The translations under genes were made by a program, and so were the position numbers. Source: Cheilinus undulatus (Eukaryota; Chordata; Actinopteri; Labriformes; Labridae). From it: DNA of 64,000 nt. Positions 35,201 through 49,049 of this stretch are shown here, one piece after another (the stretch's first letter is position 1; every line of letters begins with the position of its first letter). The DNA is taken from positions 53,977,276-54,041,275 of the forward strand of contig NC_054867.1 in assembly GCF_018320785.1 (NCBI RefSeq), in the 5' to 3' direction. The notes beneath the pieces are model-generated. The model searched no databases, was not told the origin of the DNA, and was given only the letters and a program-made list of their open reading frames with translations.

Positions 35201-36110
35201 TACAGAGTCACAACATTCTATCACATACACACTACTATCATTCACAAAGAGAGCTCCAACATTCTGTCACATCCACACTACCATCATTCAGAGTCCCAAC
35301 ATTCTATAACATACACACTACCATCATTTACAGATTCACAACATTCTATCACATACACACTTCCATCATTCACAGAGCTCCAACATTCTATCAAATACAC
35401 ACTACCATCATTCACAAAGAGAGTCCCAACATTCTATCATGCACAATCACACACACCAATCTTTTCCAGAGTCCCAACATTGTCCCTCTCACACACACCC
35501 CACACACACCCCAATCTTTTACAAAGAGAGTCCCAACATTTTATCACATACACACACCTATTATTCACACATAGTTACATTTTATCACACATACACCAAT
35601 ATTTTACCGTCCCAATATTCTATCACATACACACACCTATTATTCACACATAGTTACAACATTTTATCACACATACACCAATCTTTTCCACACTACCATC
35701 ATTCATAAAGAGAGCCCCAACATTCTATCAAACACACACTACCATCATTTACAGAGTCCCAACATTCTATCACATACACACTACCATCATTCACAAAGAG
35801 AGTCCCAACATTCTATCACATCCACACTACCATCATTCATAAAGAGAGCCCCAACATTCTATCACATACACATTACCATCATTCATAAATAGAGTCCCAA
35901 CATTCTATCACATACACACTACCATCAGTCATAAAGAGAGTCCCAACATTACATCACAAACACACTACCATCATTCATAATGAGAGTCCCAACATTCTAT
36001 CACATACATACTACTGCCATTCATAAAGAGAGTCCCAACATTCTATCACATACACACTACCATCAGTCATAAAGAGAGTCCCAACATTCTATCACATACA
36101 CACACTAGAA
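32227..36110. repeat. ~46-bp minisatellite array, ~84 copies (3.9 kb)
   Basis: Each unit contains AGTCCCAACATTCTATCAC, ATACACACTACC and ATCATTCATAAAGAG, about 46 bases in all. Variant units (AATAGAGCCCC, CCATCAGTCAT, ACATTACATCACAAAC, TGTGACATACTACC) recur in fixed order. A block of about 380 bases at 33481-33862 is nearly identical to 35702-36082, which shows higher-order duplication. A stretch at 35440-35690 is more diverged. The unit length is not a multiple of three and the open frames, up to 168 codons, shift between units; it is not coding. Confidence 0.95.
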
Positions 36111-37304
36111 ATATTCCAGGTGTAATGCTCCACAAATTTTTAACTAAATCAAGTATTCTCAGCTGATGAGCTGCTTATTTTCTCCACAACTTTCAAGAAT
36201 CAACAGGAAACATTTTCAACATTTTAGAACAAAATAAAAATATTGAACCGAGCTTTTTTACAGTCCACGTCTTCTTCAATTAACCCTGTTTCCCACAGGT
36301 TAAAGGGATATTTCTCTTTTCGATGGTTATATCATATATGTTAATAGAGGGCTCATTTCATGAAGTAGAAATCATAAAACTGTTACAATCATCTTTTCTG
36401 TTATCTGAAAGTCACTGATGTAGAAATATTTAAACAATAAATGTCGTTTATGTGTCCTGGTGTCTGCCTGCTTCTATTCTGCTGCAAACGTGACCCGGCT
36501 CCAGATGGAGAGCATTGTCAGAACTTTCAGGCCTCTAAAACCTCGCTGTCATGAAAACATAACTTTCCCGTTCTTGTCTGAAATCACTGTCATGTAAACA
36601 TGTCCAAAGTGAGATATCCCTTTAATGTCAAACTTTTATTTCTGTGCTTCATCGTCAAACATCACAAAAGATTCACATCTTTATTCACAAACAGAAAAAC
36701 TGACTTCTTCCTCATTCTGTGTTATATTTTATACATTTCACAGACATTTATATGCATCTTTCTTCATTTCTATTCCTGTGATAACAGAGAAAACTTCAAG
36801 ACTGCTTGTTTGTCATTGACCTTCTGAATCTGCAGACATTAAAACACTTTTAGCCCTGAGCAGAGAGACAAAACCAGCCTCTACTGAGGAATAAACCCCA
36901 GACTCACAGAGGCCACAGTACACGGGGGTTGGTTTTTGGGTTTCTGGTGATTCTGAGTTAATTTGATCTGCTTTTTGATATCTTGAAAAATGCCCTGTTA
37001 TAACAGGAAAATGAAGTTACATTAAAAGCTTGTCTCCTTAGGGCTTCCGTACATTTTCCCTCCTTAAATACACAGCTATAAACTCCGCAGTCATTACAGA
37101 ATGAAACATAAAAACAGCAGGACTGTCTCTGCAGGAGTTTGACTGAAATCATGTGATCGCTGACATGTAGTGACAGATTCAGTGACACGGCTGCTGTTAC
37201 AGCGTTTATTTATACATTCATTTAGTCATTAGGAGTTAAATGCTACTGCTGTGTGTGTGTGTGTGATCTTAAAGATGTAAATTAAGGTTGGATTTGAACA
37301 AATA
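36111..37304. other. Gene-free stretch after the 46-bp array
   Basis: AT-rich intergenic DNA with a short GT microsatellite near 37250. No exon or mobile element recognised. Confidence 0.4.
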
Positions 37305-37990
37305 CGGTGCATGTATGGCCGTAATTCCAAGAAAGTTGGGACGTTGTGTAAGATGTCAATAAAAGCAGAAGTCAATGATTGTTAAATCTCATATTTGATT
37401 CACAGTCGAACATAAACAAAATATCAGAGAGAGAACTGAGGCATTTTACCATTTCATGAAAAATATAAGCTTATTTTGATGGCAGAAAAACATTTTTAAA
37501 AAGTAGGGACTGGGCCTGAAAAGGCGGTAAAAGTGGTACTAATGAGAAACTGCTTGAGGAGCATTTTACGACTAATTAGGTTAATTATCAAAAGGTCAGT
37601 AACATGACTGAGCATAAAAGGAGCATTTTAGAGAGGCAGAGTCCCTCAGGAGTTAAGATTGGCAGAGATTCACCCATCTGTGAAAAACTGAGGCTAAAAA
37701 TCTTAGAGCAATTTCAGAAAAATGTTCCTCAAATCAGATTTCCCAAAATGTACAAATAAATGTTAAAAATTTACATTAAAATAACAAAAATTTTCTTAAC
37801 AAATTTCCAAAGAAATTCAAATCAAATCCCCCAAAATTTACAAATAAATGTATCAAATTTTCAAGGAGATACTTTAAGTTTTCAAAGCAAATCCCCCCCC
37901 GTTCAAATCAAATTTCCCTAAAAATTTTTCTCTAATTTCTGCAAAAATATATAAAAATTCCCAAGCAAAAATCCCCCAAACCAATCTAAC

Positions 37991-38296
37991 AAAATGTCTT
38001 ATTGCAATTATTTTTTTTCCTATATTGCAAATTTGATATGAATTATAATGAAGGGAATGATGATTTTATGGATATCTTATTTTGAAGAAGATAAAAATAT
38101 ACAAAAACAAGGAAAGTAGGAACTTTTGTCAATTATTCTAGAAAATACTGGCACTTGAATGTTTGCATAATGTGTAGAGTAAAACACCTCTGCCTCAAAA
38201 AATTATTTAACTGGTATTTCAAAACACATATCAGGTCAAAGAAATGTTGCACCCTCTTGCGATTTAATCTACATTTCAATTAATTGTCCAGTCCTA
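37991..38296. mobile_element. AGGGCTG-family MITE nested in the Tc1-like relic
   Basis: TATTGCAAATTTGATATGAA, GGGAATGATGAT and CTTGCGATTTAATCTACATT match 9194-9522 in order, ending TGTCCAGTCCTA. The left terminus is missing or decayed. Confidence 0.6.
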
Positions 38297-38319
38297 ATTC
38301 TAAACCACATACCACATCC

Positions 38320-38420
38320 ATCACAACAGCATGGCTTCACAGGAGAAGAGTCCGTGTCCTGAACTGGTCTGCCAGCAGTCCAGACCTTTCACCAGTAGAA
38401 AACATTTGGAGCATCAGAGA
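38320..38420 (+). pseudogene. Tc1/mariner transposase fragment (SPDLSPVENIW)
   Basis: This frame reads TAWLHRRRVRVLNWSASSPD then LSPVENIWSIRE. The W-x(4)-SPDL-x-P-[IV]-E-x-[IL]-W pattern is the conserved block around the last catalytic acidic residue in Tc1/mariner transposases. Only about 33 codons remain, so it is dead. Confidence 0.8.
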
Positions 38421-38689
38421 AGGAAAAACAGTTTACAGACTATTGTTAAGAGTCGATGCTTCACAATGGTAAACACGGCACTGTCCCTATTTTTTTGAGA
38501 TGTGTTGCTGCCATCAAATTCAAAATGAGCTAATATTTCCAGGAAATGGTGAAATGTCTCAGCTTCAAAATCTGATATGTTGTTTCTGTTCTATTGTGAA
38601 TAAAATATTGGTTTATAAGATTTATCACTCACTGATTTCTGTTTTTAGTGACCCAACTTTTTTGGAATCTGGTTGTGATAATAGTAAAT

Positions 38690-39410
38690 AAAATGGTTAA
38701 TTGATTAAATATGAGAGTTTATAGATGTAAACAGCTGTATGCATGTAATATTTCAGAAAATAAAGGTTAAATTTGAATAAAACTGAAGGGTTGAGGTTGA
38801 CCTAAACAACAGTATGCATGTATTCTTACAGTAACTAAAGGCCTAGTTTAAATAAAGATGAAGGTTTTCAGATGTAAATGGTTGTATGCATGTAATATTT
38901 TAGTAAATACAGTTTTCATTTTAATATAGATGAAGGTTTTTAGGTATTAAAACCTAAGGTTTCCTGATCAGCAGCAGGATGTTTATCATTACTGAGGCCA
39001 ATCTTCCGTCCCGTCCCGTCCCCTCCCATCCTTCTGTTCCAATCAGAAGGAGAGCAGAGTGGCGTCCCAGTCAAACTTTGAGTCCGTCTATGACATGTCT
39101 GAATGTCACGGTCGACCACGAGATCCTCCTCCAAAGACACAGAAAATCAATCTCCATGTGTCTGCAGCCCGATGACTCCGTTTCAATAGAAAAGTTCTAT
39201 TTTTATCACCGACAGTTGGAGGAGACAATCTCGGATGTCATGGAGAGGACGCACAGAGGACGTGGAGAGCTCCGGATGTTTCCCCAAAGACTGAAGATTA
39301 AATTTAAATGAGGAGAAAATGTGGGACAGATTCTGGGGGGGGGGGGTCACTAAGAATAGGAGCTTTGACTCACAGCAGACCAAGGTCAAAGTTTAGCTTT
39401 GAGTAATCAA
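38690..39410. other. Gene-free stretch with a short T/A-rich direct repeat
   Basis: Between 38700 and 38950 there are three copies of a ~75-base unit with GATGTAAACAGCTGTATGCA / GATGTAAATGGTTGTATGCA and ATAAAGATGAAGG. A G10 run lies near 39340. The open frame 38979-39311 has no recognisable family. Confidence 0.5.
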
Positions 39411-39414
39411 AATA

Positions 39415-39870
39415 TACAGCAGGAACAACAACACTGCACTAACAGGGGCAGCAACGCCAATGCCTCCTTCACATGAACGGCAAACCCACGCTAACAGGAA
39501 CAGCAACGCCCCGCTAACAGGAACAGCAACGCCCTGATAACAGGAACAGCAACACCGCCTTAACAGTAATGCCAACGCCTCCTTAACAGGAATGGCAAAC
39601 CCATGCCAACAGGGACAGCAACGCTACACTAACAGGAATGCCAGTGCCTCCTTAACAGGAATAGCAACACCATGCCAACAGAGACAGCAATGCCACACCA
39701 ACAGGGACAGCAATGCCACGCTAACAGGTACGGCAACGCCACGCTAACAGGGCTAGTAAAGCCGTGCTAACAGGGCCAGCAACGCCACGCTAACAGGAAC
39801 GGCAACGCCACTCTAACAGGGCCAGCAACACCATGCTAACAGGGGCAGCAACTCCAGCTTGAAAGAAACA
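39415..39870. repeat. 23-bp GC-richer minisatellite, ~20 copies
   Basis: Units read GCTAACAGGAACAGCAACGC plus CCC or CAC. Substitutions are concentrated at a few positions (GGAACAGC/GGGCCAGC/GGTACGGC). It is unrelated in sequence to the AT-rich 23-bp family despite the same period. A frame open on the minus strand is repeat-driven. Confidence 0.9.
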
Positions 39871-39899
39871 GCAATGGCAGGTTAACAAGGAACAGAGCG

Positions 39900-41224
39900 A
39901 TAGCCAGTCAGAGAACGGATCACCGGGAGTTAGGGAGTTAATGATTCCTTTCCTGGAAATCTAAATACAAGAAAATGAAAAAAAAAAAAAAAGAACAATT
40001 TGTTTTCTGTTTTCTTTAATTTCTGATATGATTATTTTTTTCCAAAAAAGAAATTAATATTAAATAAGAAAATGTTTTTTTTTTCATTTTATTGTTTTTG
40101 TGTTTAAGAAGATCAAAGGATGGAACCTTGGTGATGTAACATTCTGTTTATCACTCAACCTTCAGCACAGAATGTTACAGTCCAAGGATTCCTTAAAGCT
40201 TCCTGATAGATTCCCAGTTTAACCTGAGGTGTGTGAACAAGTTAAGAGCAGGTTTATCCATGTTTTCTTCTCCTGTAGTTAAACTGCAGTTGTCAAACAG
40301 CTTGTTTCTTGGTTTTTAGATTTCTTATTTCAGATCAAAAATCTGTTGTCTGTAGACTGACTGTTGTTTTTTAGCTCTGTGAGTCTGACCGGTGTTCAGT
40401 AAACCATTGACGGTGATCGTCTCTCTCTCTTCTCTCTTTCAGCTTTATTGCCGCTCTTTCTCCCTCACTGAGCTTTTCACTCCTCTGATTGTGATGTTTT
40501 TAGTATTTCTCTTCATGCGCGGTCACTCTGCGTCCTCTCGTCCTGCAGGACTTGAGTCTCTTCGCCAGTCCTCTCACGTCTCTGCTCTCCCTCCTCTCTC
40601 CTGATTCTGTTTATTTCTCACTGTGACCTCTCACATTAACGCTGAGTCGCCTTTATTTTGCTGTAGTTAGACACGCTATTCGTCTTTGTGCTCTCTGCAG
40701 CCGTCCCAGCTTTTATGAAGATGGCGTGTGGCTCGTTCAGGTTCACCGCTCAGTCACGTCTCTTTGGATTTGCTGAGTCAGAAACACAAATGTGTGCCGG
40801 GACGGGTGGAGCGGCAGCCGAGCAGCGAGGGCCGAAACGGCGAGATCACGTCGTCAAACAGAGCCAGGAACGCTGATTTATTTATGAATGAGGCTGAACG
40901 TGCGTCTGTTTGGTCCTCAGGAGAAGGAGGAGACAGAACGGCCCGGAACAAGGAGATTCAGACTCTAAGTTACTCTGAATTATTTTAGATTTCTCTCATT
41001 GATGCTTTTAAATTATGTAAACTTTGGAGGAATCTGCCGCTAGACTTTCCCTCAGTATTTATTAAGTTTTATTTTATAATTTCTCTACAGTTTAAAGAAA
41101 GATGTTTAAAACTTTTATATTTTTTAATCTCATATGCTTTGAAACGATACAATCACTTTTATTTAAATGATTAGTGGTGGTTTAATTGACCTATATCAGC
41201 TGTAAATATCAGCTTTTACCAACG
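39900..41224. other. Gene-free stretch with a CpG-containing island near 40.7-40.95 kb
   Basis: 40105-40160 carries GATCAAAGGATGGAACC and GGTGATGTAACATTCTG, shared in reverse with 55675-55725. 40690-40960 is GC- and CpG-richer than its surroundings and has two overlapping open frames, but no splice structure or protein family I recognise. A single 23-bp-family unit (TATATCAGCTGTAAATATCA) sits near 41191-41213. Confidence 0.4.
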
Positions 41225-42738
41225 ACTGCATAAATATTCACCCCCTTTAAAGTGACTGGCCTAATCCAACAGAGGCCCAGACAGTTGGTGTCTGTCTGGA
41301 AGGCTCAGTCACTGGTTATTCCTGGCTACCATTACACCATGAAGACAAAAGAACACTAACCAAAAAAGGTTACTGAAAAGTCTAAGTCAGGGGATTGAGA
41401 CAAAAACATTTCCATGTCTCTAAACATCCCCCAGAGTTCAGTTAAATCCATCATGAAGAAATGAAGGAATATCACATGTTAATCTGCCTAGATCAGACCG
41501 TCCTCACAAATTGAGTGAGCGTGCAAGACTGAGACTAGTGAGAGAGGCCACCAAGACACCTACTCTGGAGTTCCAAGCTTCAGCAGCTGAGATGGAGAGA
41601 CTCTGCAGACAACAACTGTTGGCCGGGTTCTTCACCAGTCAGAGCTTTAGAGAAAGACACTGTTGAAGAAAACTCAGATTCAATCTGGACTAGAGTTCAC
41701 CAAAAGGCATGTGGGAGACTCCATGGTCAATAGGAAGAAAAGTTCTTTGGTCTGATGAGACCAAAATGGAGCTTTTTGACCATCAGACAAGACGCCAAAC
41801 ACTAGCTGGGTTTCCATTACAATTTTTCGCAAAATAAAAGGGATATTCCTTAAATTCTGATTCAGTACAATTGCGTTTTGAATGTGTTTCCATTGAAGAG
41901 AGTTTTGGGCATAGGCCTTGCAATTCTCGTAAAATCTCATCTCGAGTGAATCTGCTGCAGTGAAGCTTGACGCTTAAAACCTGTTGCGTGTTGGTACGGT
42001 TTTAGTTACATCTGGTTGCCTTCATAATTTTGAACAAAAGACGAAGGCAACGGATAATAGTTCAGAGGTAAAGTCTGTATGTGTGGCAAAAGCCATGCAT
42101 AAGGGTATAAGTATGATGTTAAGAAAAGTCTCGTCTCTTCTTCTGTCTACACGTACCGCGCCATGTTGTCTCAGAGTGACTGGTCATGTGACACCGTACG
42201 TCTCGTCCTGTGACTTGTAAATGCGGAGAAAGTGTTTCCATTACACTTTTACGATATATTTTTATATCGAAACACCTGAAAAACTCCTCATGAAAGCGTA
42301 AAAACTTTTTAGAGATATTTTAGGGTTTTTTTGAAATTCAGGTGTTTCCATTACCAGTTTTTTATTGCGCTATTTTGATTTTGCGCATTTCCAAGTGTAA
42401 TGGAAACCCAGCTACTGACATCACCACAAACACACCATCCCCACTGTGGGGCATGGTGGTGGCAGCATCATGCTGTGGGGATGCTTCTCAGCAATCGGCC
42501 CTGGAAGGCTTGTAAAGGTAGAGGGTAAAATGAATGCAGCAAAATCTACAAAAATCCTCGGGGACAGTCCTTTACAACCAGACAGAGCTTGAGCAGTTTA
42601 GCACAGAAGAATGGAGTAAAATCCCAGAGTCCAGATGTTTGAGCCTGACTGAGACCTGTCCACACAGACTCAGAGCTGTGACTGCAGACAAAGCTGACTC
42701 TACTAAATACAGACTAAAGGGGGGAATATTTATGCAGT
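41225..42738 (+). mobile_element. Tc1-like transposon relic, interrupted by a 608-bp MITE
   Basis: The inverted ends are ACTGCATAAATATTCACCCC and (reverse complement) ACTGCATAAATATTCCCCCC. The + strand keeps a Tc1 transposase block at 42445-42505 encoding HGGGSIMLWGCFSA; upstream parts such as GTGAGAGAGGCCACCAAGAC also look transposase-derived, but stops and frameshifts abound. The frame is cut in the middle by 41805-42412. Two Tc1-like relics thus lie within 6 kb of each other. Confidence 0.85.
41805..42412. mobile_element. 608-bp MITE with perfect 17-bp inverted repeats, TA target duplication
   Basis: The ends are GCTGGGTTTCCATTACA and its exact complement, flanked by TA on both sides (41803-41804, 42413-42414). 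Subterminal motifs (TTTTTCGCAAAAT, ATTTTGCGCA) are also inverted. Excising the element and one TA rejoins the Tc1 relic as CACTACTGACATC. No coding capacity. Confidence 0.85.
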
Positions 42739-42744
42739 CATTTA

Positions 42745-44830
42745 TTTTACATTACAGATTTTGATTTAAATGATATTACTTTGTAGAATTTCTTTTCAAG
42801 GTAATATTTAAAAAACCCAAATTATAGTGAGCATGAATGATTTATAAAATCAATAAAAGGGAAAAACATCAAAGAAGGTCTATCATTTTAATAGTTTCTG
42901 TATAAACTGTAAATATTTGCGGTATGTATTTATAAATGGGTTTTTGGGGCTTGGAGGAATTTGATATTGGCAAAAATCCAGTTTTACGAAAACATTTCAA
43001 TTATGTATTTATCTAACTAAATTGATGTTGATGTTGTAACACGCTTCTAAGAAACTATGAATCTGTTGTTTATGATTTTAGATTGAATTATTGGTTTTAA
43101 ACTAACGTGGCTGTTTTGTTTTTTACTGTTTGGATCAGTTTGAAACGGCTAATGACATTTTTTTTAAATAAAATAACATAATAAAAACAGAAAAAATAAA
43201 CGTGTAGTCCAGTTTTGCATACGGCTGTTTCGTATTTGGTTTGTGAGCTTCTGCTGGTCGTTTACATCCGACACGTCTACATGAAAATATTTACACAGTA
43301 ATAACCATCATAAATAAAAACATCATACATATCTTATCGTTATAATAAACAGCTAGTGTGTTAATATCCTCTCATGAGCAGAGGCACCGACCGTGTGGTT
43401 GTCGCTACATGGCCCTTGGCTGATTGGCTGACTATACAGACCTCCATTCATTAGCATATTAACCATAATATCTGCTTTTACACAATGTACAGTGTGTGTG
43501 TTCACTCATTAAGGCATATATGACATAAATAACATGTTTACATATCATACACAGTGGGGGGGCGCTGTGATATTTAAAGGTTCATTCCACTCAAAACCAT
43601 CATAAAGTCCAAACACAGAAACAGAGACCCAGAAAACATCCTTAGGTTTGTTTTTGAGGACACGACCCTGCTTATATTTGCTGTTTACCTTTGCTTTACT
43701 GAGTGTTTCATTTTTTTAATATCCAGTTATTCTTCCAGTAACATTGCCTGTTAAATCGTGCAAAAGCTTGCATCCAATAAAGATGCTCATTCTTTTCACA
43801 GCTTCAGAGATATTCACAGCAATAAGTGGAATATTTGATATATATCTGATATATTTGTCTGTGATCAGGTTCTCTTATACCTCCTCAAAGCCCAGCTCAG
43901 ACCAAAGACTCATGACGAGACAAGTTCAAACTTTCAGCTCTGCGACAGGACGCTCTGCAGGGCTCTGAAAGCCTGTCATTTAACACCGCTGCAACTGGTG
44001 GAGGTGCGATTTCCTCATCAGAGGCTTGGTTCTAAGCTGATGGGTCATGAAGCCATTCTCAGTGGAATAAAAAGCTATGATGTGCTTTTATTTTGAAGGA
44101 TGTATCTCAATATATTTGTCTAACTACATCTTTTTCATCCCAACTCCAATTTTTCATTCAAATCATTTGGTTACGATTGAAAAATCTAACCACAGAGTCA
44201 ACTGAGATCAGCTGATCGCACACAAGCCCTCATCAGCTGACAGTCAGCTGATTTACTCCTCAGCACACTGTTGGCTAATCACACTCATGCTGCCATATTC
44301 AAACTGCTCTGTTCTCTTTGTTGCTTCCTCTGCAGGCAGCTTTTTGAAACCCTCCTCCCCCCCAGCTACATCTGACTTCATTAATGTCATTCTGTTGTTG
44401 TTTATGCCTGCTGTGCTGCTTCTCTCCCAGCCTCAGGCTTTCCTTGTAGGCACAGGAAAGGCAGGAATGTTTGCTGTTACTGCTTAATGCTTTCCACATG
44501 GGCTTGTGGACAGGGGGATCCCAGAACAGCCGCGCCACCAAACATAAATAACAGCGACGAGTGCAAATCAAAAACTGATAAGAGAAATATTGTGTGTTCC
44601 TTGACAAAGTGGTCCTGACTGAAATTAAGGGTGGTGGGTCCTGAGACTAGACCAGTTACGAACCATCAGTTTAGAAGAACTGGTGTGGCTTCTTAAAAGC
44701 AGATAAGCTTACTGAGACTATGTTTCACCTTAGGACGGCTGATGATAAAGCGCCTTGAGCATTAACCGCCGATAAACATATCCTGTAGCATAAGTTCCCA
44801 TTAGGTGCCAGGTCTAGGCGTCCATCTTGG
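42745..44830. other. Gene-free stretch between the Tc1-like relic and the fish repeat at 44.8 kb
   Basis: AT-rich intergenic sequence. Open frames at 43744-43968, 44287-44487 and 44299-44607 were examined and show no family motif. No clear tandem or inverted structure. Confidence 0.4.
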
Positions 44831-45131
44831 TCCATTTTCTACACCGCTTATCCAGCTTGGGGTCACTAAGGGCTGGAGCCTTTCCCAGCTGTCATTGGGC
44901 GAGAGGCGGGGTACACCCTTGACTGGTAGCCAGTCAATCACAGGGCTGACATATAGAGACAGGACTGCTCACACTCACATCTACGGGCAATTTAGAGTCA
45001 CCAATGAACCTAACAGGTATGATTTTAGTCTGTGGGAGGAAGCTGGAGGACCCGGAGAGAACCCACATACAATGTCGCTGTCCCAGGTGTAAGTCGCTTT
45101 GGATAAAAAGCTGCTAAATGACATTGTAACA
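44831..45131 (+). mobile_element. Common teleost interspersed repeat fragment with retroposon-type tail
   Basis: GTCCATTTTCTACACCGCTT, GGCTGGAGCCTTTCCCAGCT, GGCGGGGTACACCC and GGCAATTTAGAGTCACCAAT are blocks I know from a very abundant fish repeat. It is followed by AGTCGCTTTGGATAAAAAGC, a tail motif shared by many fish LINE/SINE 3' ends. It may be two joined fragments. Family name not assigned. Confidence 0.65.
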
Positions 45132-45642
45132 TGCTTTAAGTTGTAAAACCAGCTGATGGCAACGCTGTAAGCCAGCCTGATCTGAACTGCACCGCTCTGA
45201 TGCTCTGGAACCGTCTCTTTACATCAAGAATGTTTAGTCTGAACTGGGCATGAGTCTTGAAATATTTTAAACATTTGCCTTATAAATAAAGTTTAAATTT
45301 GTGATTCTGCAGCGGTGATCAGCCTCCAGGGCTGTCAGACTCGTGTGCTTTAACATTAAACTCTGATTAACATACTTTCATTAAATATTTAAACTGTAAT
45401 CTTACATATACAACCATTCAGCGTTTAAATGTGCTCTTTCCCTGCTCCCACACTTTCTTACCTTGAAGCCCTGTTTAGTTTGCTTAAACGTCCTCTCTGA
45501 TTGGTCAGAATAAACATCCACGCGCTCGCTCCAGCAGAGACTAAGCGCTCGACCTGTGCTCCTCCAATCAGCACAAACACGGGGCTTGCACCATTTAGCA
45601 TCCCCGAATCAAAGCACGCTCAGACGGCGGCTGCAGTAAAGG
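45132..45642. other. TMEM74B 3' flank / probable 3' UTR
   Basis: This lies directly downstream of the TMEM74B stop codon on the minus strand. No gene. I could not find a convincing minus-strand polyadenylation signal. Confidence 0.4.
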
Positions 45643-47850
<2,208 letters not shown>

Positions 47851-47907
47851 GGACGTCTGAAGGCTGCGTTCATGTCTTCAAAACTACTCCAGCCTCCATC
47901 ATCAGCT
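47851..47907 (-). promoter_or_regulatory. TMEM74B 5' UTR part of exon 2, with two short upstream ORFs
   Basis: A strong acceptor (long C/T tract ending CCCAG, AG at 47908-47909) lies just upstream, so the coding exon probably starts at 47907. The 57-base leader carries a 10-codon uORF (47870-47902, MMEAGVVLKT) and a second ATG at 47873. The second opens a 15-codon ORF in another frame and ends at 47826, past the main start codon. Overlapping uORFs usually lower main-frame translation; that effect here is inference. Confidence 0.55.
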
Positions 47908-48149
47908 CTGGGTACAGAGAGAGGGAGAGGAAGGGACAGGAGGAGGTTAAAAATGACCAAAAACTGTTTAAGACAGAGTGCTCAGATACCAGATATTTAA
48001 ACTCTGATACGATTACAGTAAAAATCAAAGGATAATGATACTACTGCAGCAAAAACAGAAGTTCTGAATATCAAGTATTTAAATTATTAATTATTAAAAT
48101 TATTTTTGGGGTCACAGGCTGAAAAGATTGAGACGCCCTGGACTAAAGG

Positions 48150-48430
48150 AGTCTAGGACTGAACTTTTAACCGACATGCTCATATACTATCTAGATAATT
48201 AACCTTGTGGGGTACTGGTTAGACTGGAAATCTAGACTGGCCTGCCTGCAAGCTTTGATGACATCATTCTCAAAGACAAGGATGGAATGTTTTATAAACA
48301 TCAAAGGATGGCTTCATCAAGGCTAAAGGACAGAATGTTGGTGAAGCTGGGGATGTTGGGGCTTCATTCCTCCTTTTTTTACAGATAGTAGACTGTAGTT
48401 GGCAACTTTTGGAAAAGTGGTGGAACTAGA
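48150..48430 (+). repeat. Dispersed minisatellite element, copy 4 (TMEM74B 5' UTR intron)
   Basis: GATAATTAACCTTGTGGGGT and GACTGG, two diverged units (GACAAGGATGGAATGTTTTA, GATGGCTTCATCAAGG) and the tail GGTGAAGCTGGGGATGTTGG appear in the same order as at 60-410. It points the opposite way from copy 3, with TMEM74B exon 1 between them. Confidence 0.75.
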
Positions 48431-48656
48431 GAGGAGCGAGAGTTTCCATTCTTTCCATTCTAGTGTCAACTTGTCAATAAAAAACATCGGTAGCAGTTTT
48501 ACCACAAACACATGAAGCTCACCTTTATTTACATCCATGACTGCTTCCTCTGATCACCATGATTGATCAACGTTACTCTGTTGAGACAAATCAAAGGTAC
48601 AATCAGATCCTAGAAGACACACAAGACACACTTGCCCCCCACCAACCCCCACTCAC

Positions 48657-48661
48657 ATAGA

Positions 48662-48695
<34 letters not shown>

Positions 48696-48704
48696 CAGAG
48701 AGCA
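48657..48704. repeat. (GA)n microsatellite
   Basis: About 48 bases of GAGA with two GACAGA interruptions. Confidence 0.9.
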
Positions 48705-49049
48705 AGGGCAGCACTTTAATTTGCACAAAACATTTGTAGCATTTCTGTTTTCAGTTTCATTTTTATTTAGTGTTTCCTAAATGGTCTTGTCAGTTCCCCA
48801 GACTCTTGTTATGTTGTTTGATTCTTGAAACGGTTTACTTACACATTTTACACATTTTGGAGTATTATTAATTTTTTTATGTTTAAACTACGGCTGTACA
48901 ACAAAAAACAGTTGTAATCTGGATTAATGCCAGAATTTTTGTAGTAAATCTTTATAAACCACATCCTTTCCAATTATTTTTAAATTCACTTCACATTTAA
49001 AAATGTTTTAGTGTCATTTTGTATTTGCTTCCCTTTATGTTTTAGAGCA

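Larger units (their letters stand above)
37305..38685 (+). mobile_element. Tc1/mariner-like relic with long inverted repeats
   Basis: The left end (ATTCCAAGAAAGTTGGGAC) and the reverse complement of the right end (GATTCCAAAAAAGTTGGGTC) are inverted repeats. Similarity extends about 200 bases through AGAAGTCAATGA/AGAAATCAGTGA and ACCATTTC.TG to GATGGCAG. Between them are an AATTTCCC tract (37730-37985), an AGGGCTG-family MITE piece (37991-38296) and a transposase scrap (38320-38420). Confidence 0.75.

Noticed and set aside
35068..35574. 168-codon open frame with a repeating His/Thr/Ile-rich pattern
   Set aside because: It lies within the ~46-bp minisatellite; the unit is not a multiple of three and the frame shifts from unit to unit, so openness is due to rare stops in the repeat.
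32227..36110. Possible CRISPR-like or other direct-repeat array
   Set aside because: There are no unique spacers between repeats: units are contiguous and variants are shared. The host is a vertebrate.
38979..39311. 110-codon open frame
   Set aside because: No recognisable domain, no splice partner, and the sequence runs into a poly-G tract; treated as chance.
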